A DNA stretch of 64,000 nt from Holophagales bacterium (lineage in GTDB: Bacteria; Acidobacteriota; Thermoanaerobaculia; UBA5066). How positions within the stretch are numbered: the first letter of the stretch is position 1; every line of letters starts with the position of its first letter. Positions 8,091-16,786 of the stretch are shown here, one piece after another. The notes below the pieces were generated by a model that did no database searches, was not told the DNA's origin, and saw only the letters and a program-made list of their open reading frames with translations. The stretch spans positions 429,520 through 493,519 of the forward strand of contig JADKBZ010000005.1 of assembly GCA_016714815.1 (NCBI GenBank). Direction: 5' to 3'. The position numbers and the translations under genes were made by a program.

Positions 8091-8995
8091 CGGGGGGATT
8101 GTACGGAGGGGCGGCTCCCGTCGCCCACGGCGCTGTCGGTCTCGACCGAGAAGCGGGCGAAGCCGGAGAACTCGGCCCGGAACGAGGTGTCGAGCCGGAA
8201 GAAGAGGGCCGTCTTCCCGTCGAGGCGGAGGTCGACGACGCACGGGAACCAGATCCCGTGCGGCAGCCGGGCCCCGCGATACGTGATCGCCGCCCCCTTC
8301 ACGTTCGCCGCGAGCCCGCCCGCGACCTTGACCGGCCGCACGAGCCGGGCCGCGACCGAGACGACCTGGAAGTCGGAGGCGTCGACGAGGACGCGGCCGG
8401 CGAGGGCGTTGAGGGCCCGGTCGCCGAGCGAGGCGGCCGCAAGGCCCGGCTTCGGGAAGAACTCGAGGGCGTAGAGGAGGCGCCCGTCCTCCTCGACGGA
8501 TCCTTCGAGCCTGTAGTCGAACCGGGAGATCAGGTCGGAAAGGCGCCTCGGCCCGACGAGGGGATCCTCCTCCTCGCCGGAGACGGCGGGGGGCCGGGAA
8601 GCGTTCGCCTCGGCGCGCCGCTCGACCTGCCGGCGTTCCGCCTTCGCGTCCTCCGCCGCCTGGTCGCGCTTCTCCTCGTCCGTGGCAGGCCGGCCGTCGA
8701 TTTCCATCAGCTCGCGGGACGCTTCCCCGGGCTTTTCGCCCGAGTCGTAATGGAAGAGTCGGCGACGGGTCTCCTTCCGTCTGCCGTCCCTGCCGTACGT
8801 CGTCCGCACCTCCATCTGGTCGAAGGTGTAGTTGTTGAGCGACCGGTCGACCCGCCCCTGGGCGACGGCCACCTTCCGGATCAGCTCCTCTGCGGTGAAC
8901 GGCAGCTCCTCCGGCCCGGCGGCGGGGCCGACCGGCTGCGCTCCGGCCGCCCCGGAGAGCAGAAACGCCAGGGAAGCGCCGAGAAAAGCGTTCAC
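8087..8995 (-). CDS. Secreted protein of unknown function, LolA/LolB-sorting-like
   Basis: The 302-residue product, read from GTG 8995, begins with a Sec signal (VNAFLGASLAFLLSGAAGAQ). An AGAGG-type ribosome site lies just upstream, and starting at 9046 would bury the signal. The body has NYTFDQMEVRTTYGRDGRRK, a charged helix (about residues 100-140) and a beta-rich C-terminal half ending with RLDTSFRAEFSGFARFSVET. This layout (YTF...E..V, repeated long strands) recalls outer-membrane-lipoprotein-sorting-like proteins annotated as hypothetical in Acidobacteriota. That resemblance is from memory and tentative. The gene is coupled by a 4-base overlap to the anchored thioredoxin-like gene. Confidence 0.7.
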   Translation of the reverse strand: MNAFLGASLAFLLSGAAGAQPVGPAAGPEELPFTAEELIRKVAVAQGRVDRSLNNYTFDQMEVRTTYGRDGRRKETRRRLFHYDSGEKPGEASRELMEIDGRPATDEEKRDQAAEDAKAERRQVERRAEANASRPPAVSGEEEDPLVGPRRLSDLISRFDYRLEGSVEEDGRLLYALEFFPKPGLAAASLGDRALNALAGRVLVDASDFQVVSVAARLVRPVKVAGGLAANVKGAAITYRGARLPHGIWFPCVVDLRLDGKTALFFRLDTSFRAEFSGFARFSVETDSAVGDGSRPSVQSPR

Positions 8996-9033
8996 AGGAC
9001 CTCTACGCACCGGCTCGACGTTACGATGCCCCC

Positions 9034-9333
9034 ATGTCGAACGCACCCAAGTCCGCCCTCGACCTCGCCATGGAACGCCTCCGGGCGGCCGACCACGAGG
9101 CCGGCATCGAGGAGACGCACCTCTCCGACGCCCAGAAAGCCGCCATCGCCGAAGCGCGCTCCGTCGCGACGTCCCGCCTCGCAGAGCGGGAGATCCTCTT
9201 CAGGGACGCCCTGCGGAAAGTCGTCGACCCCTCCGAGCGGGAGAAGGCCGAGGAGGGGTACCAGGTCGACCGGTCGCGCATCGAAGCCGACCGCGACCGG
9301 GCGATCGACAGAATCCGCCGCGGGGAGAATTGA
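9034..9333 (+). CDS. Small helical hypothetical protein
   Basis: The 99-residue, highly charged product (MSNAPKSALDLAMERLRAAD...) is predicted all-helical, with heptad-like Leu/Ala spacing. It has no signal peptide, membrane segment or cysteines. It is divergent from the secreted protein gene (38 bases between starts) and 14 bases ahead of the epimerase gene, so probably shares its transcript. The family is not recognised. Confidence 0.65.
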   Translation: MSNAPKSALDLAMERLRAADHEAGIEETHLSDAQKAAIAEARSVATSRLAEREILFRDALRKVVDPSEREKAEEGYQVDRSRIEADRDRAIDRIRRGEN

Positions 9334-9347
9334 CGGACTAGCTCTGC

Positions 9348-10247
9348 ATGATCGTCGTCACGGGCGGGACCGGCTTTCTGGGACGCGCGCTCGTCGCTGC
9401 GCTCCGCGCCCGGGGCCGCGACGTCGCGGTCGTGACGCGCGACGCCGCGAGCTCCCGGGTTCCCCCGGGGGCTCGCGCGGTCTCCTGGACCGACCTGCCG
9501 TCCGCCGTGGACGGCGCCGAAGCCGTCTACAACCTCGCCGGGGAGACGATTGCCCAGCGCTGGACCGAGGCCGCGAAGGGCCGGATCGTCGAAAGCCGTC
9601 TCCGGGCCGCCGCCGACGTCGGCGCCGCCCTGCGCTCCGCCCGGAGGCGCCCCTCGGTTCTGGTCAACGCTTCGGCCGTCGGCTTCTACGGCAACCGCGG
9701 GGACGAGGAGCTGACCGAGGCGAGCGCGCCGGGCACCGGGTTCCTCGCCGAGACGACGGTCGCCTGGGAGGAGGCGGCGCGCCGCGCCGCGCCCGGCGGG
9801 GTCCGCCTCGTCCTGCCGCGGACCGGCGTCGTCCTCGGCGAGGAGGGAGGAGCGCTCGCCAAGATGCTCCTCCCCTTCCGCCTCGGCCTCGGCGGGCCTC
9901 TGGGGACCGGCCGGCAGTGGATGCCCTGGATCCACCGCGACGACCTCGTCTCCCTTCTCGTCGCGTCGCTCGAGGACCCCCGCTTCGACGGGCCGGTCAA
10001 CGCCACGGCCCCCGCTCCCGTCCGGATGAAGGAGTTCGCCGCGACCCTCGGACGGGTCCTTCACCGGCCCTCCTTCGCCCCGGCACCGGCTTTCGCGATC
10101 CGGTTCGCGATGGGAGAGATGGCCGCCCTCGTCCTCGAGGGACAGCGCGTGCTCCCCGCGAAAGCGTCCGCGTTCGGCTTCCCGTTCCGCTTCGGGAGCC
10201 TCGAGCCGGCTCTCCGGCAGATACTCGACCGCCCTTCGAGCGGCTGA
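9348..10247 (+). CDS. TIGR01777 family SDR (NAD(P)-dependent epimerase, YfcH/SulA-like)
   Basis: The 299-residue product opens with the Rossmann motif TGGTGFLG (residues 5-12). It carries the family hallmarks VYNLAGETIAQRW, SAVGFYGNRGDEELTE and LPRTGVVLGEEGGALAKM, and a C-terminal DUF1731 block (RVLPAKASAFGFPFRFGSLE). The length fits the family (about 300). The protein is cytosolic; the physiological substrate of the family is not established. It starts at ATG 9348, 14 bases after the small helical gene. Confidence 0.9.
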   Translation: MIVVTGGTGFLGRALVAALRARGRDVAVVTRDAASSRVPPGARAVSWTDLPSAVDGAEAVYNLAGETIAQRWTEAAKGRIVESRLRAAADVGAALRSARRRPSVLVNASAVGFYGNRGDEELTEASAPGTGFLAETTVAWEEAARRAAPGGVRLVLPRTGVVLGEEGGALAKMLLPFRLGLGGPLGTGRQWMPWIHRDDLVSLLVASLEDPRFDGPVNATAPAPVRMKEFAATLGRVLHRPSFAPAPAFAIRFAMGEMAALVLEGQRVLPAKASAFGFPFRFGSLEPALRQILDRPSSG

Positions 10248-10279
10248 CGGCGCGCCCCTCGAGCGGGTAGACTCGCTCG

Positions 10280-12496
10280 ATGGCCCCCTCTGTCGGAAAA
10301 TCCGTTCCCCGCGTCGACGGCCCCGCGAAGGCGGCCGGTTCGGCACGTTACGTCGACGATCTCGTTCTGCCCGGGATGCTTCACGGCGCGACCGTCCGGA
10401 GCGACGTGGCGCGCGGGCGCCTCCTCGGCGTCGACCTCGACCCCGCGTTCGACTGGAGCGGGATCACCGTCGTCACCGCCGAAGACGTCCCGGTCAACTC
10501 CGTCCCGATCATCGAGACCGACCAGCCGGTCCTGGCCAGGGACGAGATCCGCCACGCCTACGAGCCGGTCGCCCTCCTCGCCTGCGAGGACCGGCTCCGG
10601 CTCGAGAAGGCGCTGCGGCACGTCGCGCTCCGGGTCGAGCCTCTCCCGCCGGTCCTGACGATCGACGACGCCCTCGCCGCGCGCGAGGTGATCCGCCCTC
10701 CCGACAACGTCTCGAAACGCTACCTCATCACGAAGGGGAAGGGCGGGACGGCGGGCCCCGGCGTCGTCGACGGGTGCGAGGTCGTCGTTCGAGGCGTCTA
10801 CGAATCGGGCGCCCAGGAGCACGTCTACATCGAACCGAACGGGATGATCGCCTTCTGGGACGAGGAGGGCGCCCACGTCGAGGGGTCGCTCCAGTGCCCC
10901 TACTACGTCCAGAAGGGGATCAAGGGGGTCTTCGGCCTCCCCGACGACGGCGTCGACGTGACGCAGGCCGTCACCGGCGGCGGGTTCGGAGGCAAGGAGG
11001 AGTACCCGACGATCCTCGCCCTCCACGCCCTCCTCCTCGCGAAGAAGTCGGGACGCCCCGTCAAGCTCGTCTACGGCCGCCAGGAAGACGTCGAGGCCTC
11101 GACGAAGCGGCACCCCTCGCGCGTCGAGATCGCCACCGGCTGCGACCGCGACGGGACGCTGCGCGCCGTCTCCATCCGCGTCCTCTTCGACGGCGGCGCC
11201 TACGTCACCCTCACCCCCGTCGTCCTCTCCCGCGGCGCGCTCCACGCCTGCGGCGCCTACCGCTGGGAGGACGTCCACGTCGAGGCGCTCGCCGTCGCGA
11301 CGAACACGCCCCCGAACGGCGCCTTCCGCGGCTTCGGCGCCCCGCAGACGATCTGGGCGATCGAGCGGCACCTGGACCGCATCGCGCGGACGCTCGGACT
11401 CGACCCGATGGAGCTGAGGCGAAAGAACCTCCTCCGCCTCGGCGACACGACGGCGACGGGGCAGACGCTCAAGGAGTCGGTCGGCGTGGAGGAGTGCGTC
11501 GAGAAGGCGATCGCCGCGAGCGGCTTCGTGGAGAAGCGCGCCCGCGGGCCGGTCGTCACTGGGCGTCTCGCCCGCGGCATCGGCGCGGCCGTCTTTCTCC
11601 ACGGCGCCGGCTTCACCGGCTCGGGAGAGAAGTACCTGAAGGGGAAGATCGCCGTCGACCTCCTGCCGGGCGAACGGGCTCTCGTGCGGACCGCCTCGAC
11701 CGAGATGGGCCAGGGAACCGAGACCGTCTTCCGCCAGATCGTGGCGGACGCCCTCGGCATCGCGGTAGACGCCGTCGACTTCGCCGTCCCGTCGACGAAG
11801 AACGTCCCGGACTCGGGCCCGACCGTCGCCTCGCGGACGGTGATGGTCGTCGGGTCGATCGCCGAGCGCGCCGCGACCGAGCTGCGCGCCCGCGTCGGCC
11901 AGGAAGCGACGGCGCGCGGCCTTTCCCGGTCCGAGGCGTGGGAGCGCCTCGCCGCCGACCCCGCCCGGGCGACCGCCCTCGTCCAGTACGAGCCGCCCCC
12001 CGGCGTCGTCTGGGACGACGCGACCTACTCGGGCGACGCCTATCCCGCCTACGGCTGGGCCTGCGACATCGCCGAGGTCGAGGTGGACCTCGACACGTTC
12101 GAGACGAAGGTCACCGGCTTCTGGGCCGCCGTCGACGTCGGCCGCGTGATGAACCCGACCCTCTGCGCGGGCCAGGTCGAGGGGGGGACGCTCCAGGCGA
12201 TCGGCTGGGCGCTGACGGAGAAGCTCGTGACGCGTGACGGAAAGATCCTGAACCCGAGAATGACGAACTACATCGTCCCGACGAGCCTCGACGCGCCCCC
12301 GTTCACGACCATCCTCGTCGAGGCCCCCTATTCCCGCGGCCCAGGAGGCGCGAAAGGGGTCGGCGAGCTGCCGATGGACGGCGGCGCGCCCGCCGTCGCC
12401 GCCGCGATCGAGCACGCGACCGGCCTCGTCCTCGACCGCGTCCCGCTCCTCCCCGAAGACCTCTTCGAAGCCTCTCTGAAGGGAGACGCGCGATGA
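10280..12496 (+). CDS. Xanthine dehydrogenase family molybdopterin-binding (large) subunit
   Basis: The 738-residue product binds the molybdenum cofactor of a molybdenum hydroxylase. Recognised elements are VPRVDGPAKAAGSARYVDD at the start, TGGGFGGKEE, the AFRGFG segment (about residue 348) containing the substrate-side Arg typical of purine-type enzymes, TEMGQGTETVF, and KGVGE with the catalytic Glu696. The CO-dehydrogenase AYRCSFR loop is absent. The family hydroxylates purines, aldehydes or N-heterocycles; the true substrate cannot be told. It is the first gene of a three-gene operon and overlaps the [2Fe-2S] subunit by 4 bases (ATGA). No signal peptide, so cytosolic. Confidence 0.92.
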   Translation: MAPSVGKSVPRVDGPAKAAGSARYVDDLVLPGMLHGATVRSDVARGRLLGVDLDPAFDWSGITVVTAEDVPVNSVPIIETDQPVLARDEIRHAYEPVALLACEDRLRLEKALRHVALRVEPLPPVLTIDDALAAREVIRPPDNVSKRYLITKGKGGTAGPGVVDGCEVVVRGVYESGAQEHVYIEPNGMIAFWDEEGAHVEGSLQCPYYVQKGIKGVFGLPDDGVDVTQAVTGGGFGGKEEYPTILALHALLLAKKSGRPVKLVYGRQEDVEASTKRHPSRVEIATGCDRDGTLRAVSIRVLFDGGAYVTLTPVVLSRGALHACGAYRWEDVHVEALAVATNTPPNGAFRGFGAPQTIWAIERHLDRIARTLGLDPMELRRKNLLRLGDTTATGQTLKESVGVEECVEKAIAASGFVEKRARGPVVTGRLARGIGAAVFLHGAGFTGSGEKYLKGKIAVDLLPGERALVRTASTEMGQGTETVFRQIVADALGIAVDAVDFAVPSTKNVPDSGPTVASRTVMVVGSIAERAATELRARVGQEATARGLSRSEAWERLAADPARATALVQYEPPPGVVWDDATYSGDAYPAYGWACDIAEVEVDLDTFETKVTGFWAAVDVGRVMNPTLCAGQVEGGTLQAIGWALTEKLVTRDGKILNPRMTNYIVPTSLDAPPFTTILVEAPYSRGPGGAKGVGELPMDGGAPAVAAAIEHATGLVLDRVPLLPEDLFEASLKGDAR

Positions 12497-12963
12497 GCGT
12501 GACGCTCACGGTCAACGGCTCCCTCCTCACGCTCGAGGCGCCTCCCGCCTCCCGCCTCCTCGACGTCCTGCGCGAACGGCTCGGCCTGACCGGAACGAAG
12601 GAAGGGTGCGGCGAGGGGGAGTGCGGCGCCTGCACCATCCTTCTCGACGGCGTCCCGGTGAACTCCTGCCTCGTCGCCCTCGGCCAGTGCGCGGGGCGCG
12701 AGGTGACGACGGTCGAAGGGCTCGGTGACGCGCAGCACCTGACGCCGCTGCAGGAAGCGATGGTGACCGAGGGGGGCGCGCAGTGCGGCATCTGCACCCC
12801 CGGGATGCTCCTCTCGGCCGAGGCGCTCCTCCGCGAGAAGCCGGCGCCGACCGACGGGGAGATCCGCGAGGCGATCGCCGGCAACGTCTGCCGCTGCACC
12901 GGCTACCAGCGGATCGTCAACGCGATCACCGAAGGCGCCCGGCGCCGCGAGGTCCGCCCGTGA
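12493..12963 (+). CDS. [2Fe-2S] subunit of the molybdenum hydroxylase
   Basis: The 156-residue product has the standard small-subunit layout: a plant-type ferredoxin domain with GCGEGECGACT and the distal VNSC cysteine, then the helical [2Fe-2S] domain with QCGICTPGM and CRCTGYQ. It passes electrons from the molybdenum centre to FAD. It overlaps both neighbours by 4 bases (ATGA at its start, GTGA at its end), indicating coupled translation. Confidence 0.95.
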   Translation: MSVTLTVNGSLLTLEAPPASRLLDVLRERLGLTGTKEGCGEGECGACTILLDGVPVNSCLVALGQCAGREVTTVEGLGDAQHLTPLQEAMVTEGGAQCGICTPGMLLSAEALLREKPAPTDGEIREAIAGNVCRCTGYQRIVNAITEGARRREVRP

Positions 12964-13895
12964 GCGTCGCCGGCCTCCCGCTCCACCCCTTCTTCACGCC
13001 GAGGGATCTTCCCGAGACCCTCGACCTCCTCGCCGGGCGCGCCGCGCGCGGCGAGAAGACCGTCCTCCTCGCCGGCGGAACCGACTGGTTCGTCGAGAGG
13101 CACGTCGCCCCGCCGGAGACCGCAGGGACGCTCCCGCTCGTCGTCGACGTCTCCCGCCTCGACGGGCTCGGCGGGATCTCGCTCGACGGGCACACGCTCG
13201 ACGGTGACGAGCCCGGCGGGGACACGCTCCACGCTGACACGCTTCGCATTGGCGGCGCCGTCACCTACCTCGAGCTGCGCAGGGACGCCCGCGTCGCCGC
13301 CCGCTGTCCGCTCCTGGCCGCCATGGCCCGCGACGTCGGCGCCCTCCAGATCCAGGCGCGCGGCACCCTCGCCGGCAACCTCGCGTCCGGCTCCCCCGCC
13401 GCCGACGGCGTCTCGGCCCTCGCGGCCCTCGACGCGACGCTCCTCCTCCGGAGCGTCCGCGGCGCGCGCCGCGTCCCGCTCGCGGGCTTCTACACCGGGT
13501 ACCGGAAAAGCGTCCTCGCCCCCGACGAGCTGATCGAGGCGGTCGAGATCGCGCTCCCGCCCGCCGGTGCCCCGTACGTCTGGCGAAAGGTCGGAACCCG
13601 CCAGGCGCAGGCGATCTCGAAGGTCGCCCTCGCCGGAGTCGCCGTCGTGGAAGACGGCCGCTGCACCCGCCTCGGCCTCGGCATGGCATCCGTCGCCCCG
13701 ACCGTCGCTTTCCTCCCCGCGACCCGCGCCCTCGGCCTCTCCCGGCCGCTCGCCGGGATCGCCCCGGGCGAGATCGAGGCGACGGTCCTCGCCGACGTCT
13801 CGCCGATCGACGACATTCGCTCGACGGCGGCGTACCGGCGGCACGTCGCCGTGGCGCTCGTGACGGGGTTCTGCGAGGAGCTGAAGCGACGCTGA
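12960..13895 (+). CDS. FAD-binding subunit of the molybdenum hydroxylase
   Basis: Read from GTG 12960, which overlaps the stop of the upstream gene, this 311-residue protein has the FAD_binding_5 start (LLAGGTDWFVERH) and the second FAD loop QIQARGTLAGNLASGSPAAD. A CO_deh_flav_C domain follows (VWRKVGTRQAQAISKVALAG). It is the electron exit domain of the complex. Around residues 75-100 there is a low-complexity loop in which the pattern DG/DT-L is repeated (HTLDGDEPGGDTLHADTL); this looks like a small internal expansion. Confidence 0.92.
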   Translation: MSVAGLPLHPFFTPRDLPETLDLLAGRAARGEKTVLLAGGTDWFVERHVAPPETAGTLPLVVDVSRLDGLGGISLDGHTLDGDEPGGDTLHADTLRIGGAVTYLELRRDARVAARCPLLAAMARDVGALQIQARGTLAGNLASGSPAADGVSALAALDATLLLRSVRGARRVPLAGFYTGYRKSVLAPDELIEAVEIALPPAGAPYVWRKVGTRQAQAISKVALAGVAVVEDGRCTRLGLGMASVAPTVAFLPATRALGLSRPLAGIAPGEIEATVLADVSPIDDIRSTAAYRRHVAVALVTGFCEELKRR

Positions 13896-13957
13896 GCCTG
13901 CGCCCCAGCCCAGGGGGTCTGGTCTACGTTCTACACTCTGCGCGCCCGGGCGCCGCC

Positions 13958-14902
13958 TCAGAGGGCCGGAATGAGCCCCGTGACGATCGCGGCGAGCGTC
14001 GCGCCGCTGACGAGGAGCCAGAGGACCACTCCCTGGGCGAGGGGACGGACGCCCACCCGCCGCAGAACGTCCCGCGTCAGGCCGGTCCCGATCAGAAAGA
14101 GCGTGAGGACGAGAGACTGGCGCGCGACGGCGACGAGGACTCCCCAGAGGGGCTGGAGCGAGGGGAGGAGCGTCCGGATCGCGGCGGCGGCGACGAACCC
14201 GGCGATGAAGAGCGGGAGCTTCGCCTTCTGGTCCGAGCGGGTCAGGAACGCGGCCCCGAGGACGCACGGCATGATCCAGAGAGCTCGCGTCAGCTTCACG
14301 GTGGTCGCCACCACGAGCGCCTCCGGGCCGAACGCCGAGGCCGCGCCGACGACGCTGCTCGTGTCGTGGATCGCGAGCCCCGCCCAGAGGCCGAACTCTC
14401 CCTGGCCCAGGTGGAGGACGTGCCCGATCATCGGAAAGAGGACGAGCGCGGCCGCGTTCAGCGTGAAGACGGTCGCCAGCGAGACGGCGATCTCGTCGCT
14501 CTTCGCCTTGACGACGGGGGCCATCGCCGCGATCGCGCTCCCTCCGCAGATCGCCGTGCCGAACGAGATCAGGGTCGACAGGGGGCCCGACGTCCCGGCG
14601 ATCCGGCCCAGGAGCGCCCCTGTGGCCAGCGTGACCGCGATCCCCACGACCGTGTAGACCGCCGACCCTGCGCCGACCCGCAGCACCGTCCCGAGGCTGA
14701 GGCCGAAGCCGAGCCCGACGACCGACGCCTGCAGGAGCACCTTGCTCCAGCGGGCGGTCCTCGCTGGTGCAGGGTTCCCCACGACGAGGCTGAAGCCGAT
14801 TCCGCCGGCGAGCGCCGTCGCGGGCCCGATCCACGGGAGAAGGCTGGCGGCCGCGAGGACGAGGAACGCGATGACGCGCCGGCGTTCGGACACGGGCGGC
14901 AT
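13958..14902 (-). CDS. YeiH/UPF0324 family putative sulfate exporter
   Basis: The 314-residue protein has about ten hydrophobic segments and the family motifs ISFGTAICGGSAIAAMAPV and LAIHDTSSVVGAASAFG. These identify the YeiH (Cons_hypoth698) group of membrane proteins, proposed as sulfonate/sulfate-related exporters. The ATG at 14902 follows a GC hairpin only 5 bases upstream. It is convergent with the molybdenum-hydroxylase operon and on the same strand as the AspT-type transporter gene. Confidence 0.88.
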   Translation of the reverse strand: MPPVSERRRVIAFLVLAAASLLPWIGPATALAGGIGFSLVVGNPAPARTARWSKVLLQASVVGLGFGLSLGTVLRVGAGSAVYTVVGIAVTLATGALLGRIAGTSGPLSTLISFGTAICGGSAIAAMAPVVKAKSDEIAVSLATVFTLNAAALVLFPMIGHVLHLGQGEFGLWAGLAIHDTSSVVGAASAFGPEALVVATTVKLTRALWIMPCVLGAAFLTRSDQKAKLPLFIAGFVAAAAIRTLLPSLQPLWGVLVAVARQSLVLTLFLIGTGLTRDVLRRVGVRPLAQGVVLWLLVSGATLAAIVTGLIPAL

Positions 14903-14907
14903 TATTC

Positions 14908-14926
14908 GCGCCCGTCGAACGGGCGC
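14908..14926 (-). promoter_or_regulatory. Perfect hairpin just upstream of the YeiH-type start
   Basis: Arms gcgcccgt / acgggcgc (8 bp, 3-base loop) end 5 bases before the ATG at 14902. There is no T-tract and no room for a separate Shine-Dalgarno site, so the hairpin occupies the ribosome-binding position. It may be an attenuating structure, an operator, or the terminator of the transporter gene upstream. Confidence 0.35.
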
Positions 14927-15047
14927 TAGGCCTAGGGGGCCAGGATGGAGGGGGGGGGCGGACGGCGGCTCCAGGTCGTCTACCGCCGCCCGAACCTCCT
15001 CCTGAGGAAGCGCATCTGACCTCGCGTGGCTTCCGGTCTGGCGCGCC

Positions 15048-16703
15048 TCACCGGGCCAGGAGAAGGACGAGGACCTCCGCCGAGACGATCCGCAGGATCA
15101 TCGTGAGCGGGTAGACCGAGACGTAGCCGAGCGTCGGCGCCTCCGAGCCCGCGAGGCCGTTGGCGAAGGCGAGGGCCGGCGGGTCGGTCATGCTCCCTGC
15201 CAGGACGCCGATCAGCGTCAGGAAGTTGACGCGGAACGCGGCGCGCGCGACCGCCCCGACGACGAGGATCGGAACGAGGGTGATGACGGCGCCGACGGCC
15301 ATCCAGGTCAGCCCCGGCCCCTTCACGAGGGTCTCCACGAAGCCCGCGCCCGACCGGAGGCCGACGGCCGCCAGGAAGAGGGCGATGCCGATCTCGCGGA
15401 GCATGAAGTTCGCGCTGATCGGGAGCCAGAAGACGAGCGGCCCGATCCGGCCGACGCGGGAGAGGAGGATCGCGACGAGAAGCGGGCCGCCGGCGAGGCC
15501 GAGCTTCACCGGGGCCGGCATCCCGTGCAGGTGGATCGGGAAAAGGCCGACGGCGACGCCGAGGGCGATCGTCAGGAAGACCGGGACGAGGTGCGGGTAG
15601 TTCAGGTCGCGGGGCGAGTCGCCGACTTCTTTCGCCGCCTTGCGGATGTCCTCCGGGCCGCCGACCGCCAGGAGGGCGTCGCCGGTCCTGAGCTCGAAAC
15701 CGGGAAAGGCCCCCATCTCGAGCTCGGCGCGGGAGACGCGCGTGATCCGCACGCCGAATCGCGCCGCGAAGTCGAGCTCGCCGAGCGTCTTCCCGACGAC
15801 CTCCTTGCGGGTCACGATGAGCCGCTTGCTCGTGATCGGCGTCGGGAGGCTCCTCAGGTCGAGGTCGCTCTCCTTCCCGACGAGGAGGCGGAGGGCGTCG
15901 AGGTCCTTCCGCGGGCCGACCGCGAGGAGGACGTCGCCGAGCGCGAGCTTCGTCTCCAGGACCGGGACGAGGAGCGCGCCGTCGTGGTAGACGCGCGACA
16001 CGACGAGCCCGGGCCGGTCGGTGAGCGGGAGCTTCTCGAGAAGGAGGCCGTCGAGGTTCGCGTTCGTCACCTCGAGGTTGGCGCGGTGGAGCGGCGGGGC
16101 CTCGCTCCGGAGGCTCCGCGCCAGGAGCTTCTCCTCGACCGGCGTCGAGACCCGGAACGCCAGCTTCAGCGAGACCATCGCGAGGATGACGCCCGCGACG
16201 CCGAACGGGTAGGCGACCGCGTATCCGAGCGGCGGGAGCGTTGCGGCGAGGGCGGCGGAGGAGGCGTCCCCCGCCACTTCGCGGAGCGCCTGCTGGGCCG
16301 CGGCGAGACTCGGCGTGTTCGTCGTCGCTCCGGAGAGGATGCCGACGACGGCCGGAAGCTCGATGCCGAGGACGAGGTGGGCGGCGGCGGCGAGGGCGAC
16401 GCCCGAGAGGACGACCGAGGCCGCCAGGAGGTTCAGCTTCAGGCCGCTGCGGCGGAGCGAGGCGACGAACCCGGGGCCGACCTGCAGGCCGATCGAGGTG
16501 ACGAAGAGGATCAGGCCGAAGTCTCTCGCGAACTCCAGGACGGCCGGCTCGACCGAGACGCCGAGATGCCCGAGAAAGAGACCGACGAAGAGGACGCCGG
16601 CCGTCGTCAGGCCGACGCCTCGGACCTTCACGGAACCGAGGGCGAGGCCGAGACCGGCGACGAGGGCGAGGACGAGGGCCGCCGGAACGGCGGGAAAGAC
16701 CAT
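15048..16703 (-). CDS. AspT/YidE-type transporter with two RCK_C (TrkA-C) domains
   Basis: The 551-residue product starts at ATG 16703 (MVFPAVPAALVLALVAGLGL). It has two hydrophobic halves of 5-6 segments each, the second starting near residue 365. The halves flank a soluble middle (about 190-365) with two TrkA-C-like regulatory repeats (LVPVLETKLALGDVLLAVG and FELRTGDALLAVGG). The duplicated segment SGATTNTPSLAAAQ / LAGSMTDPPALAFANG is the hallmark of the aspartate:alanine exchanger (AAE) family. The substrate is unknown. It is divergent from the tricorn protease gene. Confidence 0.88.
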   Translation of the reverse strand: MVFPAVPAALVLALVAGLGLALGSVKVRGVGLTTAGVLFVGLFLGHLGVSVEPAVLEFARDFGLILFVTSIGLQVGPGFVASLRRSGLKLNLLAASVVLSGVALAAAAHLVLGIELPAVVGILSGATTNTPSLAAAQQALREVAGDASSAALAATLPPLGYAVAYPFGVAGVILAMVSLKLAFRVSTPVEEKLLARSLRSEAPPLHRANLEVTNANLDGLLLEKLPLTDRPGLVVSRVYHDGALLVPVLETKLALGDVLLAVGPRKDLDALRLLVGKESDLDLRSLPTPITSKRLIVTRKEVVGKTLGELDFAARFGVRITRVSRAELEMGAFPGFELRTGDALLAVGGPEDIRKAAKEVGDSPRDLNYPHLVPVFLTIALGVAVGLFPIHLHGMPAPVKLGLAGGPLLVAILLSRVGRIGPLVFWLPISANFMLREIGIALFLAAVGLRSGAGFVETLVKGPGLTWMAVGAVITLVPILVVGAVARAAFRVNFLTLIGVLAGSMTDPPALAFANGLAGSEAPTLGYVSVYPLTMILRIVSAEVLVLLLAR

Positions 16704-16786
16704 CCCCCCATTGTCTCCCGGGCCTCCCGGGGGGTCGAGAAGGGTCCGGAGCAAACCTTCCCCGCCGAAGGTCGTATCGTCCCTTC

